Shown here: positions 8,111-16,614 of the stretch, one piece after another | Numbering within the stretch: the first letter of the stretch is position 1 | Layout of the letters: each line of letters begins with the position of its first letter | NCBI GenBank assembly: GCA_900541065.1 | Contig: UQIE01000004.1 | Coordinates: forward strand, 1-64,000 | Source of the DNA: an uncultured Collinsella sp. | GTDB lineage: Bacteria > Actinomycetota > Coriobacteriia > Coriobacteriales > Coriobacteriaceae | DNA: 64,000 bases | Direction: 5' to 3' | The notes under the pieces: generated by a model | Databases searched by the model: none | What the model was told of the DNA's origin: nothing | What the model saw: only the letters and a program-made list of their open reading frames with translations | Position numbers and translations under genes: made by a program

Positions 8111-8139
8111 AGTATAGCCGTTTGGGCCTGGCATCCTAA
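8111..8139 (-). promoter_or_regulatory. Candidate promoter for the glycosyltransferase
   Basis: On the minus strand a good -10 (TATACT, 8116-8111) lies 17 bp from a poor -35 (TTAGGA, 8139-8134). The predicted start would give a leader of about 25 nt with the AAGGAG box in it. The divergent exporter gene has its own TATACT at 8196-8201 on the plus strand but no recognisable -35. Confidence 0.4.
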
Positions 8140-8240
8140 GATGTGGGTTAGTTCTCCAGTTTTGTTGCGCGAATCGTTTGCATGGCCGTCGGGTCTATAC
8201 TGTTCGTTTGTCAACGATTACGAGTAAAGGAGTTGCATCC

Positions 8241-9086
8241 GTGTCGGATCAGACGAAGCAACAAGAAACTCGCAGTCTGCCTGCGACGTTTGCTAAGAAC
8301 GAATTTGAGAAGGACGCGTTTATCCTTCGTCAGCTGGTTACCAAGGATTTTAAGATCAAGTATCGCCGTAGCGTTCTGGGCGTCGCATGGTCGGTGCTCA
8401 ACCCGCTGCTGATGATGATCGTCATGGCCATCGTGTTCTCGACGATTTTTGGCCAGGGCCGCAATGGCTCAATGACGCCCGAGATGTACCCGCTGTACTT
8501 GATCGTGGGTAACATTACCTTTGCCGTCATGTCTGAGTCTACTAACCAGGCCCTGACGTCGATCGTGGGCGCTGCCCCTCTGCTCAAGAAGGTTAAGGTG
8601 CACCGCTGGGTTTTCCCGGTGCAGAAGGTGCTCTTCTCGCTGGTCAACTTTGCCTTCTCGCTGGTCGCCGTCGCCATCGTCATGCTGTGGTTCCGCGTTA
8701 TGCCTTCTTGGCACCTGATTCTGCTGCCGGTTTGCCTGCTGCTGCTTATGTGCTTCTGCATGGGCCTGGGCATGATGCTCTCTGCCCTTACGGTCTTCTT
8801 CCGCGACGTTATGCATCTGTGGAGCGTCGTCATTACGGCGTGGACTTACATTACGCCCATCTTCTGGACGACTGACTATATTGCGCAAATGCCGCATCTC
8901 GTGCGTATCTTGATGTATGCGAACCCCATGTTCAACTACCTGCAGTTTATGCGCGATATCTTCCTGTTCCAGACTACGCCCTCGCTTATGACGTTTGGTA
9001 TGTGCGTTACCTGGGCGGTTCTTGCGCTTATTATTGGCTATACCGTGTTCCATAAGTCCGAGCGCAAGTTCATCCTCTACATCTAA
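8241..9086 (+). CDS. ABC-2 type polysaccharide exporter, permease subunit (Wzm/TagG-like)
   Basis: This is the membrane half of an ABC exporter that moves lipid-linked polysaccharide or teichoic-acid-type polymers across the cytoplasmic membrane. The 281-residue protein has the cytoplasmic entry segment KDFKIKYRRSVLGVAWSVLNPLL typical of the family, then six hydrophobic segments and the late HLWSVVITAWTYITPIFW stretch. I chose the GTG at 8241 because AAGGAG (8227-8232) sits 8 nt upstream; the longer TTG frame from 8178 has no such signal and overlaps the probable promoter. The ATPase subunit starts 11 nt after its stop codon, so the two form a transporter operon. Export of the polymer made with the local dTDP-rhamnose and glycosyltransferase is a reasonable inference from location. 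Confidence 0.92.
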   Translation: MSDQTKQQETRSLPATFAKNEFEKDAFILRQLVTKDFKIKYRRSVLGVAWSVLNPLLMMIVMAIVFSTIFGQGRNGSMTPEMYPLYLIVGNITFAVMSESTNQALTSIVGAAPLLKKVKVHRWVFPVQKVLFSLVNFAFSLVAVAIVMLWFRVMPSWHLILLPVCLLLLMCFCMGLGMMLSALTVFFRDVMHLWSVVITAWTYITPIFWTTDYIAQMPHLVRILMYANPMFNYLQFMRDIFLFQTTPSLMTFGMCVTWAVLALIIGYTVFHKSERKFILYI

Positions 9087-9097
9087 GGAGTGCTGTG

Positions 9098-9865
9098 ATG
9101 ACTGAATCTGTTGTTGATTACAGCGAGCAGCCTCTGGCTGTCGAGGTCGACGACGTCACCATGATCTTTAACATGGCGTCCGAGTCGCTGACCAACCTCA
9201 AGGAGTACTTCATTAAGCTTGCCAAGCACGAGCTGTTCTTTGAGGAGTTTAGGGCGCTTAAGCACATCTCGTTTGATATTCATCGCGGCGAGGTTGTGGG
9301 TCTGGTCGGCACCAATGGCTCCGGCAAGTCTACGATGCTCAAGATTATCGCTGGCGTTCTTGAGCCTAGCGAGGGCAGCGTTAAGGTGCACGGTAACATC
9401 GCGCCGCTGATTGAGCTTGGCGCCGGCTTTGACCCCGAGCTGACCGCCCGCGAGAACATCTATCTGAACGGCGCCCTGCTTGGCTACACCAAGGAGTTCA
9501 TCGATGCCAACTTTGACGGCATTATTGAGTTCGCTGAGCTTCAGAACTTTGTCGATATGCCGCTCAAGAACTTCTCCTCGGGCATGGTGGCGCGTATCGC
9601 CTTTGCAATCGCGACGATTACCGAGCCCGATATTCTGATCGTTGACGAGACGCTGTCCGTCGGTGACGTGTTCTTCCAGCAGAAGTGCGAGGACCGCATC
9701 CAGCACTTTATCCAGAGCGGCGACGTGACGGTTCTGTTCGTTTCGCACTCCATGGAGCAGGTTGAGCGCATCTGCCAGCGTGCCGTTTGGATTGAGAAGG
9801 GTGACCTTCGCATGGACGGCCCAGTCGATGAGGTCTGCAAGGCGTATCGCGAGCAGTTCAACTAG
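9098..9865 (+). CDS. ABC-2 type polysaccharide exporter, ATPase subunit (Wzt/TagH-like)
   Basis: This nucleotide-binding subunit partners the preceding permease. Walker A is GTNGSGKST from residue 71, the signature region is LKNFSSGMVARIAFA, Walker B is ILIVDETLSVGD, and VSHSME is the H-loop. The 30-residue insertion before Walker A (NMASESLTNLKEYF...) is typical of Wzt/TagH/KpsT-type ATPases. The protein ends soon after the ATPase core (255 residues), so it lacks the C-terminal carbohydrate-binding domain of Wzt proteins that recognise a capped O-antigen. The ATG at 9098 is favoured over the GTG at 9095 because AAGGAG lies 7 nt upstream of the ATG. Confidence 0.93.
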   Translation: MTESVVDYSEQPLAVEVDDVTMIFNMASESLTNLKEYFIKLAKHELFFEEFRALKHISFDIHRGEVVGLVGTNGSGKSTMLKIIAGVLEPSEGSVKVHGNIAPLIELGAGFDPELTARENIYLNGALLGYTKEFIDANFDGIIEFAELQNFVDMPLKNFSSGMVARIAFAIATITEPDILIVDETLSVGDVFFQQKCEDRIQHFIQSGDVTVLFVSHSMEQVERICQRAVWIEKGDLRMDGPVDEVCKAYREQFN

Positions 9866-9919
9866 GTTATAATTACTTGCGCCTAACAGGCTTGCGCTTG
9901 CTTGGGCGTGCGGTTATTT

Positions 9920-9996
9920 GCTCCATTAGCTCAGTTGGATAGAGCAGGGGACTTCTAATCCCAAGGTCGACGGTTCGAATCCGCCATGGAGCGCCA
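9920..9996 (+). tRNA. tRNA-Arg (anticodon TCT)
   Basis: A full cloverleaf can be drawn: acceptor 9920-9926 with 9986-9992, discriminator G9993 and encoded CCA at 9994-9996. The D stem is GCTC/GAGC. The anticodon loop CTTCTAA places TCT at 34-36, reading AGA. The T loop GTTCGAATC is canonical. The anticodon stem has a G-A mismatch at its outermost pair (27-43), which may be a real feature or reflect non-standard pairing. A -10-like TATAAT lies at 9868-9873, right after the upstream ATPase stop, without a clear -35. Confidence 0.95.
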
Positions 9997-10005
9997 TCGT
10001 TTATT

Positions 10006-10038
10006 AAGCCCAGACCGCTTGGTGGTCTGGGCTTTTTT
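10006..10038 (+). terminator. Rho-independent terminator of tRNA-Arg(TCT)
   Basis: A perfect 11-bp stem (10006-10016 with 10024-10034) with a 7-nt loop is followed by a run of T residues to 10038. It lies 10 nt after the encoded CCA. Confidence 0.9.
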
Positions 10039-10100
10039 CATCTTGTGTGCTGCTGGAGCCGAGCGCGAGCAAGCCGCTGCTGTTTGTTGCGGTTGGCATT

Positions 10101-10538
10101 TTACTTTTCGAGATGCTCTTTCAGCAGCTCTAGCGCATGTGCGTAGCCCTGCAGGCCCTCGCCGGTGATGGTGGCGAAGCATGCCAGACGTGCGTAGCTT
10201 ACCTGGCGGAAGTCCTCGCGGGTCTCGACGGCGCTGATGTGGACCTCAACGGCGGGGATGGCGGCGGCTTTGAGGGCGTCCAGGATGGCCACGCTGGTGT
10301 GCGTGTAGGCTGCCGGGTTGATGACGATGCCGTCGACCTTGCCGTAGGCCTCCTGGATCTTGTCGACGATGCTGCCCTCGTGGTTGGACTGGAAGACCTC
10401 GACCTCGTCAAAGCCCTGCGCGGCGCCTGCTTCCTGGCAGATCTGTACCAAGCGGTCGTAGTTGTCGCTGCCGTAGATGCCCGGCTCACGAATGCCGAGC
10501 ATGTTGAGGTTGGGGCCATTGATGACGAGTGCTTTCAT
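10101..10538 (-). CDS. aroQ: Type II 3-dehydroquinate dehydratase
   Basis: This is step three of the shikimate pathway: 3-dehydroquinate to 3-dehydroshikimate. The 145-residue protein is the small dodecameric type II form. Motifs are NGPNLNMLG, the tyrosine in GIYGS (flexible lid region), FQSNHEG, INPAAYTHTSVAI and EVHIS with the catalytic histidine. The ATG has AAGGAAGC upstream. It lies downstream of the aromatic operon on the same strand, but a strong hairpin terminator at 10580-10622 separates it from aroE-aroK. It is therefore either expressed by read-through or from a promoter I could not identify in the 41 bp left. Confidence 0.95.
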   Translation of the reverse strand: MKALVINGPNLNMLGIREPGIYGSDNYDRLVQICQEAGAAQGFDEVEVFQSNHEGSIVDKIQEAYGKVDGIVINPAAYTHTSVAILDALKAAAIPAVEVHISAVETREDFRQVSYARLACFATITGEGLQGYAHALELLKEHLEK

Positions 10539-10579
10539 GGTTGCTTCCTTTGCGGTTGGTCGGTGCTGCAGGTGGAATG

Positions 10580-10622
10580 AAAAACCACCACAAAGGTGCC
10601 TGTCCCCTTTGCGGTGGTTTTT
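10580..10622 (-). terminator. Rho-independent terminator after aroE-aroK
   Basis: A 17-bp stem (10580-10596 with 10606-10622) has a 9-nt loop and five T residues at the end on the minus strand. The only irregular pair is a U-G wobble on the minus-strand RNA but an A-C mismatch on the plus strand, so it is better formed in the direction of the aro operon. It starts at the base after the aroE-aroK stop codon. Confidence 0.85.
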
Positions 10623-10623
10623 G

Positions 10624-11874
10624 TTAGAGAGCGGGTGGAAGGGTGTCGAGTACGGCGCGGGCGGTGTTGGCGGCGCAGTCGCGTGAGTCGATGATGTAGT
10701 CGGCCCAGGCGCGGTAGCGCGGCATACGCTGTTCGGCGAGCTTATCGATGCCTTCGCGGGCGGTGATGGGGCGTCCCTTGTGGGCGAGCTCGTCGAGCTT
10801 ACGGTTGAGCATCACGATCTGACTGTTCTGGTGCAGCAGCGGGTAGTTCTCGTCGCGCGTGACCACGCCGCCACCCGTGGAAAGTACCAGGCCGCTGCGC
10901 TTGGAGATGTCGGCCAGTGCTGCCGTCTCCTGCTCGCGGAAGGCTGCCTCGCCGCGCTTGACGATAAAGTCGGCACAGGGCATGCCCAGACGCTTCTCAA
11001 GCGCGCGGTCCAAGTCGATGTGCTCGCGGCCCGTGAGCTGGGAGATCTGCTCGCCCACGCGGGTCTTGCCCGAGCCCGGCATGCCGATCAGCGCGATGTT
11101 CTGTTCGCGGCGTGACAAGCGCTCCGTTACGTCCAGGATGCGCTCGCGCGGGGTGACCTGGCCGGTATAGCGCTCGACGGCCTGTGCCGCCTGTGCCACG
11201 AGCATCAGCAGTCCGCCGATGTAGGGGATGCCGCGGCGCTCGGCCTCGAACATCAGACCCGTGCGGGCGGGGTTGTAGACAATGTCGATGACGCCTTCGA
11301 GCGCATCGAGTCCTTCGAGCGTGCAGGGGGCGTCGGGGCAGTGGGGGAACATGCCGGCAGGCGTGCAGTTGACGAGCAGCGCGGCATCGGATTGCTGCGC
11401 GATGTTGTCGTAATTGACCTCGCTTGTGCGACCCACGGGTACGACGATGGCGCCCAGGTCGTCGAGTACCATGCTGGCCGTAGTGCCGGCACCGCCGGTG
11501 GCGCCGAGCACGAGGGCCTTCTTACTGGCAACCTCTACGCCCAGCTCCTCGACCAGGCACTGAAAACCGAAGTAGTCGGTGTTATCGCCGCGCAGGCGGC
11601 CGTCGGGCAGGCGCGTGATGGTGTTGACGTTGCCCATGCGCTCGGCGAGCGGGCTCAGCTCGTCCAGGTACTCCATGACGGCGCGCTTGTAGGGGATGGT
11701 CACGTTGGTGTCCTCCCACTCGTCGCCCGTCATAAAGGCCGCGAGGTCCTCGGGCTCGCGCTCAAATCGCACGTAATCGAGCCCAGCGAGCTCTTTGTAG
11801 ATGGTTGGGGTGTAGCTGTGGCCCAACACGCGGCCCAGCACTCCGTAGGGGCGGGTTGCGGCGGTATCGGTCAT
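10624..11874 (-). CDS. aroE-aroK: Fused shikimate dehydrogenase / shikimate kinase
   Basis: A single 416-residue protein covers 3-dehydroshikimate to shikimate (NADPH) and shikimate to shikimate-3-phosphate (ATP). Residues 1 to about 258 are AroE: GHSYTPTIYK (substrate serine position), NVTIPYKRAV with the catalytic lysine, GDNTDYFGF with the paired aspartate, and LGATGGAGTTA as nucleotide loop. Residues from about 259 are AroK: P-loop GMPGSGKT at 264-271, HIDLDRALE, the shikimate-binding arginine in GEAAFREQE, STGGGVV, and KGRPI from the lid. It begins directly after the pheA stop (TAGATG, no gap), with GGAGG inside the end of pheA. It is the last gene of the aro operon before the terminator. 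Confidence 0.94.
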   Translation of the reverse strand: MTDTAATRPYGVLGRVLGHSYTPTIYKELAGLDYVRFEREPEDLAAFMTGDEWEDTNVTIPYKRAVMEYLDELSPLAERMGNVNTITRLPDGRLRGDNTDYFGFQCLVEELGVEVASKKALVLGATGGAGTTASMVLDDLGAIVVPVGRTSEVNYDNIAQQSDAALLVNCTPAGMFPHCPDAPCTLEGLDALEGVIDIVYNPARTGLMFEAERRGIPYIGGLLMLVAQAAQAVERYTGQVTPRERILDVTERLSRREQNIALIGMPGSGKTRVGEQISQLTGREHIDLDRALEKRLGMPCADFIVKRGEAAFREQETAALADISKRSGLVLSTGGGVVTRDENYPLLHQNSQIVMLNRKLDELAHKGRPITAREGIDKLAEQRMPRYRAWADYIIDSRDCAANTARAVLDTLPPAL

Positions 11875-13020
11875 CTAGAGCACCTCCGTGTAGCTGCCAA
11901 AGTAGGTGAAGCTTTCGCACACGTCGTCGATGGAATCGAGCAGGTCGTCGAGGGCCTTGCTGCCAAAGGGGCAGTCCAGATCAAAGTAGAACATAAACTC
12001 AAAGTCGCGGCCGGGGATGGGGCGGCTCTCGAGCTTGATGAGGTTGATGTTGAGTGCGTAGAAGCGCTCGAGCACGCGATAGAGGGCGCCCGACTCGTTG
12101 GCCGTGGTGATCATGAGCGAGGTGCGATTAGCGCCGGGGTAGACGCGCGGCTCGCGGCTGATGACGACAAAGCGCGTGTAGTTGTTGTCCGAGTCTTGGA
12201 TATTGGGCTCCAACACCTCGAGGCCATACAGCGTGGCACAGCTGCGCGATGCGATGGCGGCAACATCGGTGCGTTCGGAGTTGGCGACCATCTCAGCCGA
12301 CATGGCCGTGTTGGGGTACTTGGTGGCGCGCAGGCCGTGGTTCTCGATAAAGCCGGCGCACTGGGCAATGGCTTGGCCGTGGCTGTAGACCTCGCGCACG
12401 TCGGCGAGCTTGGTGCCGGGCTTGACGAGCAAGTTGTGGTCGATCTTGAGGCGAAGCGAGCGCACGATGTGGAAGTCGAACTGGGCGAGCAGGTCGTAGA
12501 CGGCGTTGACCGAGCCGGCGGTGGAGTTCTCGATGGGCAGCACGCCAAACTCGCAGAAGCCGTCGCGCACAGCGCGCATAACGCCTTCGAAGGTCTCGAA
12601 AAACGCGATGTCGGGCACGTCGAAGAGCTTGCACGCGGCGATTTGACTGTAAGCGCCCTCAACGCCCTGGCAAGCGACGGTGGCAGTTTGAGGGAAGGGC
12701 GTGTCGGAGGCTGCAGCCGTGGCGTGGGCCTTTTGCGAGACAGTGATGCCCTTGAGTTCGTTGATGTAGCGCTGCTGCTCGGCCTTGCTCATGCTCATGA
12801 GGAGACGGAACAGGGTGATGGTCTGCGCCTCGTAGCGCTCGGGCGCGCGGCTGGCGAGGTTGTTGAGCTTGGAGCGCTCGCGGGCGGGGTCGAAGACGGC
12901 CTTGCCCATCTCGATTTTTGACTTGGCGACTTCGGTGGCAATGTCCATGCGCTCGATAAAGCTGTTGAGGAGCGTGGTGTCGATGCCATCGATGGCCTGG
13001 CGGATGTCAGCAAGGTCCAT
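11875..13020 (-). CDS. pheA: Bifunctional chorismate mutase / prephenate dehydratase (P-protein)
   Basis: This protein converts chorismate to prephenate and then phenylpyruvate, committing to phenylalanine. Residues 1-90 are an AroQ-class helical chorismate mutase (IRQAIDGIDTTLLNSFIERM, ARERSKL). About 110-290 are prephenate dehydratase, with QGVEGAYSQ, LPIENSTAGSV, YSHGQAIAQC and the catalytic NYTRFVVI. The remainder is an ACT regulatory domain with GALYRVLERF and the ESRPIPG phenylalanine-binding motif, so end-product inhibition is expected. At 381 residues it is the usual length for the fused enzyme. It sits between aroC and aroE-aroK in one operon. Confidence 0.96.
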   Translation of the reverse strand: MDLADIRQAIDGIDTTLLNSFIERMDIATEVAKSKIEMGKAVFDPARERSKLNNLASRAPERYEAQTITLFRLLMSMSKAEQQRYINELKGITVSQKAHATAAASDTPFPQTATVACQGVEGAYSQIAACKLFDVPDIAFFETFEGVMRAVRDGFCEFGVLPIENSTAGSVNAVYDLLAQFDFHIVRSLRLKIDHNLLVKPGTKLADVREVYSHGQAIAQCAGFIENHGLRATKYPNTAMSAEMVANSERTDVAAIASRSCATLYGLEVLEPNIQDSDNNYTRFVVISREPRVYPGANRTSLMITTANESGALYRVLERFYALNINLIKLESRPIPGRDFEFMFYFDLDCPFGSKALDDLLDSIDDVCESFTYFGSYTEVL

Positions 13021-13059
13021 AGGGACCCCTTTCGTGAATCATTGCCCGGGGTGGGCTGG

Positions 13060-14157
13060 TTAGCGCTGGGCGGCGTCCTCGAGGAGGGCGTCCCAGATGG
13101 CGAGCGCCGCGGCTGCCTCGGCTACGGGGACGGCTCGGGGGACGATGCAGGGATCGTGACGGCCGTGGACCGAGAGCTCGGCATTTTCCATGGCGTCCAT
13201 GTCTACGGTCTGCTGCTCGCGGCCAATTGAGGGCGTCGGCTTTACGGCCATGCGCCACATGACGGGCGCGCCGGTCGAAATACCGCCCAGGATGCCGCCG
13301 GCGTTATTGGACTCGACTTCGATCTCGCCGGTCTCGGCATCGATGCGATACGGATCGTTGTTCTCGCTGCCGCGCATGGCGGCCACGGCAAAGCCCATGC
13401 CAAACTCCACGCCCTTTACGGCGGGAATGCCAAACGCGATTTGCGCGATGCGGTTCTCGATGCCGTCGAACATGGGGTCGCCGATGCCCGTGGGAAGCCC
13501 GTAAATGCCGCACTCCACGATGCCGCCGATGCTGTCGAGTTCATCGCGCGCGGCCAGAATCTCCTCGCGCATGCGGCCGGCTGCGGCGGCGTCAATGCAC
13601 GGCAGGTCGTTCGTAAGGATCGCCTTGCGGTCGGCCTCTCGATAGACCATATCGTCCATCGGCAGGTCGGAGATGCCGCCGATCTGCGCGGCGTGCGCCA
13701 TGACCTGAATGCCGCGGGCCTCGAGTGCCTGTAGCGCAATGCCGCCGGCGATGCATAAGGGTGCCGTTAGGCGGCCGGAAAAATGCCCGCCACCAGCAAC
13801 ATCGTGCATGTTGTGATACTTCACGCGCGCGGGGAAGTCCGCATGTCCGGGACGGGGCTTGCAGCGCAGCTCGGAGTAATCATTGGAGCGCGTGTTGGTG
13901 TTCTCGATAATCGCGGCAATGGGCGCGCCGGTGGTATGTCCATCGACCACGCCGGCAATGATATGCGCGGCGTCGGCCTCGTGGCGCTTGGTTGCGGTCT
14001 CGTCGCGACCGGGGGCACGACGGTCCAAAAAGGCCTGCAGCTGCTCCTGGTCAACGGCAATACCGGCAGGAATGCCGTCGAGTGAGCAGCCGATAGCGGG
14101 GGAGTGCGACTGGCCAAAGATACTCAGATGCAAGACGTTGCCAAAGGTCGAGGACAT
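13060..14157 (-). CDS. aroC: Chorismate synthase
   Basis: This enzyme converts EPSP to chorismate using reduced FMN. The 365-residue protein starts MSSTFGNVLHLSIFGQSHS. It has the three classic family signatures: GQSHSPAIGCSLDG, RPGHADFPARVKY...GGGHFSGR, and the C-terminal HGRHDPCIVPRAVPV. The ATG at 14157 is chosen because GGAGGAATAGC lies in front of it and because homologues begin there; the frame stays open to 14208 but that part does not match the family. The ATG lies 1 nt beyond the end of the aroA stop codon, so translation is probably coupled. Confidence 0.95.
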   Translation of the reverse strand: MSSTFGNVLHLSIFGQSHSPAIGCSLDGIPAGIAVDQEQLQAFLDRRAPGRDETATKRHEADAAHIIAGVVDGHTTGAPIAAIIENTNTRSNDYSELRCKPRPGHADFPARVKYHNMHDVAGGGHFSGRLTAPLCIAGGIALQALEARGIQVMAHAAQIGGISDLPMDDMVYREADRKAILTNDLPCIDAAAAGRMREEILAARDELDSIGGIVECGIYGLPTGIGDPMFDGIENRIAQIAFGIPAVKGVEFGMGFAVAAMRGSENNDPYRIDAETGEIEVESNNAGGILGGISTGAPVMWRMAVKPTPSIGREQQTVDMDAMENAELSVHGRHDPCIVPRAVPVAEAAAALAIWDALLEDAAQR

Positions 14158-14158
14158 G

Positions 14159-15478
14159 CTATTCCTCCTCGAGCGTGACCTTGCCGCCCAGCAGGCGGTA
14201 GTGGTCAAAGAAATCGGGATAGGACTTGTTGACGGCCTCGGCGCCGTGGATCACAACTTCGCCAGTGGCGCGGCTCGCAGCGATGGCGGCCATCATGGCG
14301 ATGCGGTGGTCGTTGTGCGAATCGACCTCGCCGCCGGTAAAGGCATCGACGCCCTTGATGATGAGGTCGTCGCCGGCAATACGCACCTGCGCGCCCAGCG
14401 CGGTGAGCTCGCGGGTGGTGGTGGCCAGGCGGTCGGATTCCTTGATACGCAGGCGGGCGCAATCGCGGATAAAGGTGCGGCCCTGTGCCAGCGAGGCCAC
14501 GGCCGAGATAACGGGCACCAGGTCGGGAATGTCGTGGGCGCTCATCTCAAAGCCGGCGAGCTTGTCGGACTGCACGGTGGCGGCGTTGGTGGAGCGCACG
14601 ATGCGGGCGCCAAAGCGCGAAAGCGCGGCAAGCACGTTGCGGTCGCCCTGTGCGGAGCTCAGGGACACGCCCTCGACGGTGATGGGGTCGGTGCCGATAG
14701 CGCCGGCACACAGCCAAAAGGCAGCGTTGGACCAGTCGCCCTCGACGGCCACGCTGCCGGGCGTGCGGTACGAGCCGCTGCTCACGCGGAAGTTCGTGAC
14801 CTCGGGCTGGCCGTCCTTGGCCGGAATGCGCTCGACGTTGACCTCAACGCCAAAGGCCTTCATGGCCTGGATTGTTAGGTTGATGTAGGGGCGGCTCTCA
14901 ATGAGGCCAGTCACCTGCACACAGGAGGGCTGGGCGAGCAACGGGGCTGCCAGCAGCAGGCCGGAGATATACTGCGAGCTTACGTTGCCCGGCAGCACAA
15001 AGGTGCCCGGGCGCATGCGTCCGCTTGTCTTGAGCGGAAAACCGCCCAGACCCTGCAGGTCGCAGCCGGCGGCGATGATCTCGTCCGAGAGCGGGGACAG
15101 CGGGCGGGCGCCCAAGCGTCCCTGACCCACAAAGGTTGCCTCTGCCCCCAGCGCGCAGGCGACGGGCAGCATAAAGCGGAGCGTGGAGCCGCTCTCGCCG
15201 CAGTCGAGCGTGCCGCCGGCAAGGGCCTTGAGCAGGCCGAACTCAATGCTCTTCATGGTGGGGTGGACCTGGAAGCCGTCCTCGACGGTCTCGATGCGGG
15301 CGCCGAGCGCCGTGAGGCAGCGGACCGTGGCCTCAATATCGGCGCAGGTGGTGTTGCAGGTCACATGCGTCTCTCCGTTGGCAAGGGCAGCGCAGATGAT
15401 CAGGCGATGCGCCATCGACTTGGACGCGATGGCGGGAACGGTGCCCTTAAGCGGGGACGGGGTGATGCGGGCTAGCAT
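14159..15478 (-). CDS. aroA: 3-phosphoshikimate 1-carboxyvinyltransferase (EPSP synthase)
   Basis: This enzyme joins PEP to shikimate-3-phosphate. It is 439 residues, normal for the family. The N-terminal shikimate-binding motif reads ASKSMAHR, keeping the K-S and R positions of the classical GSKSxSxR but changing the rest. The PEP-site loop reads CGESGSTLRF where Escherichia coli has NAGTAMRP, so two positions that influence glyphosate binding differ. The late ARLRIKESDRL motif and SHNDHRIAM are intact, so activity is expected. Its ATG overlaps the end of aroB by 7 nt. Confidence 0.95.
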   Translation of the reverse strand: MLARITPSPLKGTVPAIASKSMAHRLIICAALANGETHVTCNTTCADIEATVRCLTALGARIETVEDGFQVHPTMKSIEFGLLKALAGGTLDCGESGSTLRFMLPVACALGAEATFVGQGRLGARPLSPLSDEIIAAGCDLQGLGGFPLKTSGRMRPGTFVLPGNVSSQYISGLLLAAPLLAQPSCVQVTGLIESRPYINLTIQAMKAFGVEVNVERIPAKDGQPEVTNFRVSSGSYRTPGSVAVEGDWSNAAFWLCAGAIGTDPITVEGVSLSSAQGDRNVLAALSRFGARIVRSTNAATVQSDKLAGFEMSAHDIPDLVPVISAVASLAQGRTFIRDCARLRIKESDRLATTTRELTALGAQVRIAGDDLIIKGVDAFTGGEVDSHNDHRIAMMAAIAASRATGEVVIHGAEAVNKSYPDFFDHYRLLGGKVTLEEE

Positions 15479-16578
15479 GCGGATGCGTCTCCCTTCTGGC
15501 CGAGGCCCTCGGCAATGAGTTCGTGGAAAGTGGAAAGCGGCGTGCGGTCGATGCTGCAGCGGCCAATGCCGTGCGGAATCACCAGGTCGATGGTGTCGCC
15601 CGCGCGCTTCTTGTCGTGGAGCGCCTCGGCAAAGACGGCATCGGCATTGAGGTCGCAGCGGGTCTTGAGGCCGTGGCGGGCGCAGAGCTCCTCAATACGG
15701 CCGGGCAGTGCAGCATCGCAAACGCCGTGCAGGGCCGCGGCGCGCGTGATGATGCCCATGCCGATCGACACGCAGTTGCCGTGTCCGAGCTCAAAGTGCT
15801 CGCAGGCCTCGACGGCGTGTCCGGCGCTGTGTCCAAAGTTGAGGAGCTTGCGCTGGTTGGTTTCGCGCTCGTCGGCGACGACCACGGCGCGCTTGATGTC
15901 GATATTGCGGGCGATGATGAGCGCTACGCGGGCCACATCGCGGTTGAGCAGCTCCAGCGTGAGCGGGGTCTTCTCCAGCTCGGCGAAAAGCTCTGGGTCG
16001 GCGATCACGGCGTGCTTGACGACTTCGCCGCAGCCGTCGGCGAACTGCTCGGGCGTGAGGGTGGCCAGGCACCCCACGTCGGCGATAACCACGCTCGGCT
16101 GCCAAAAGGCGCCGGCCAGGTTCTTGCCGGCAGCCAGGTCGATGGCGGTCTTGCCGCCCACCGACGAATCCACCATGGCGAGCAGACTTGTGGGGATCTG
16201 CACAAACTTGCAGCTGCGCATGTAGGTGGCGGCCACAAAGCCCGCCACGTCGCCCACGACGCCGCCGCCGAGTGCCACGATCACGTCGGAGCGCGAAAGC
16301 TCGTGCTCGGCCACAAACTCCAAAATGGCAACATAGGTTTCGGCGCGCTTATGGGCCTCGCCGGCCTCGAAGGTGCAGATACTCACCTCGTAGCCTGATG
16401 CCTCCAGACTCTGCTTAACGGGCATCTGGTAGAGCGGACCCACGTTGGTGTCCGTCACGATGACGGCCTTGGTGCCGCCGGCAGTGGCGCGCACGAGCGG
16501 TCCCGCCTGCTCCAGCAAAAACGTGCCAACATGCACCTGGTAGGGGCGTGCAGTGTCGATATCGATGGTAATCGCCAT
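15472..16578 (-). CDS. aroB: 3-dehydroquinate synthase
   Basis: This enzyme cyclises DAHP to 3-dehydroquinate using NAD+ and a divalent metal. It is 368 residues long. Motifs are EAHKR, the glycine-rich LGGGVVGDVAGFVAATYMRS, the segment PTSLLAMVDSSVGGKTAI, CGEVVKHA, LLNFGHSAGHAVE with metal-binding histidines, and HDKKRAG. It overlaps aroA by 7 nt and follows tyrA after 36 nt, consistent with a single operon. The ATG has GAAAGGACC-type sequence upstream. Confidence 0.96.
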   Translation of the reverse strand: MAITIDIDTARPYQVHVGTFLLEQAGPLVRATAGGTKAVIVTDTNVGPLYQMPVKQSLEASGYEVSICTFEAGEAHKRAETYVAILEFVAEHELSRSDVIVALGGGVVGDVAGFVAATYMRSCKFVQIPTSLLAMVDSSVGGKTAIDLAAGKNLAGAFWQPSVVIADVGCLATLTPEQFADGCGEVVKHAVIADPELFAELEKTPLTLELLNRDVARVALIIARNIDIKRAVVVADERETNQRKLLNFGHSAGHAVEACEHFELGHGNCVSIGMGIITRAAALHGVCDAALPGRIEELCARHGLKTRCDLNADAVFAEALHDKKRAGDTIDLVIPHGIGRCSIDRTPLSTFHELIAEGLGQKGDASAC

Positions 16579-16614
16579 AAGCTTCGGTCCTTTCGACCTG
16601 GCGTGATAGGTGGT

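Noticed and set aside
11341..12921. Long plus-strand open frame opposite aroE-aroK and pheA
   Set aside because: Same composition effect; the minus-strand genes have complete catalytic motifs and operon spacing.
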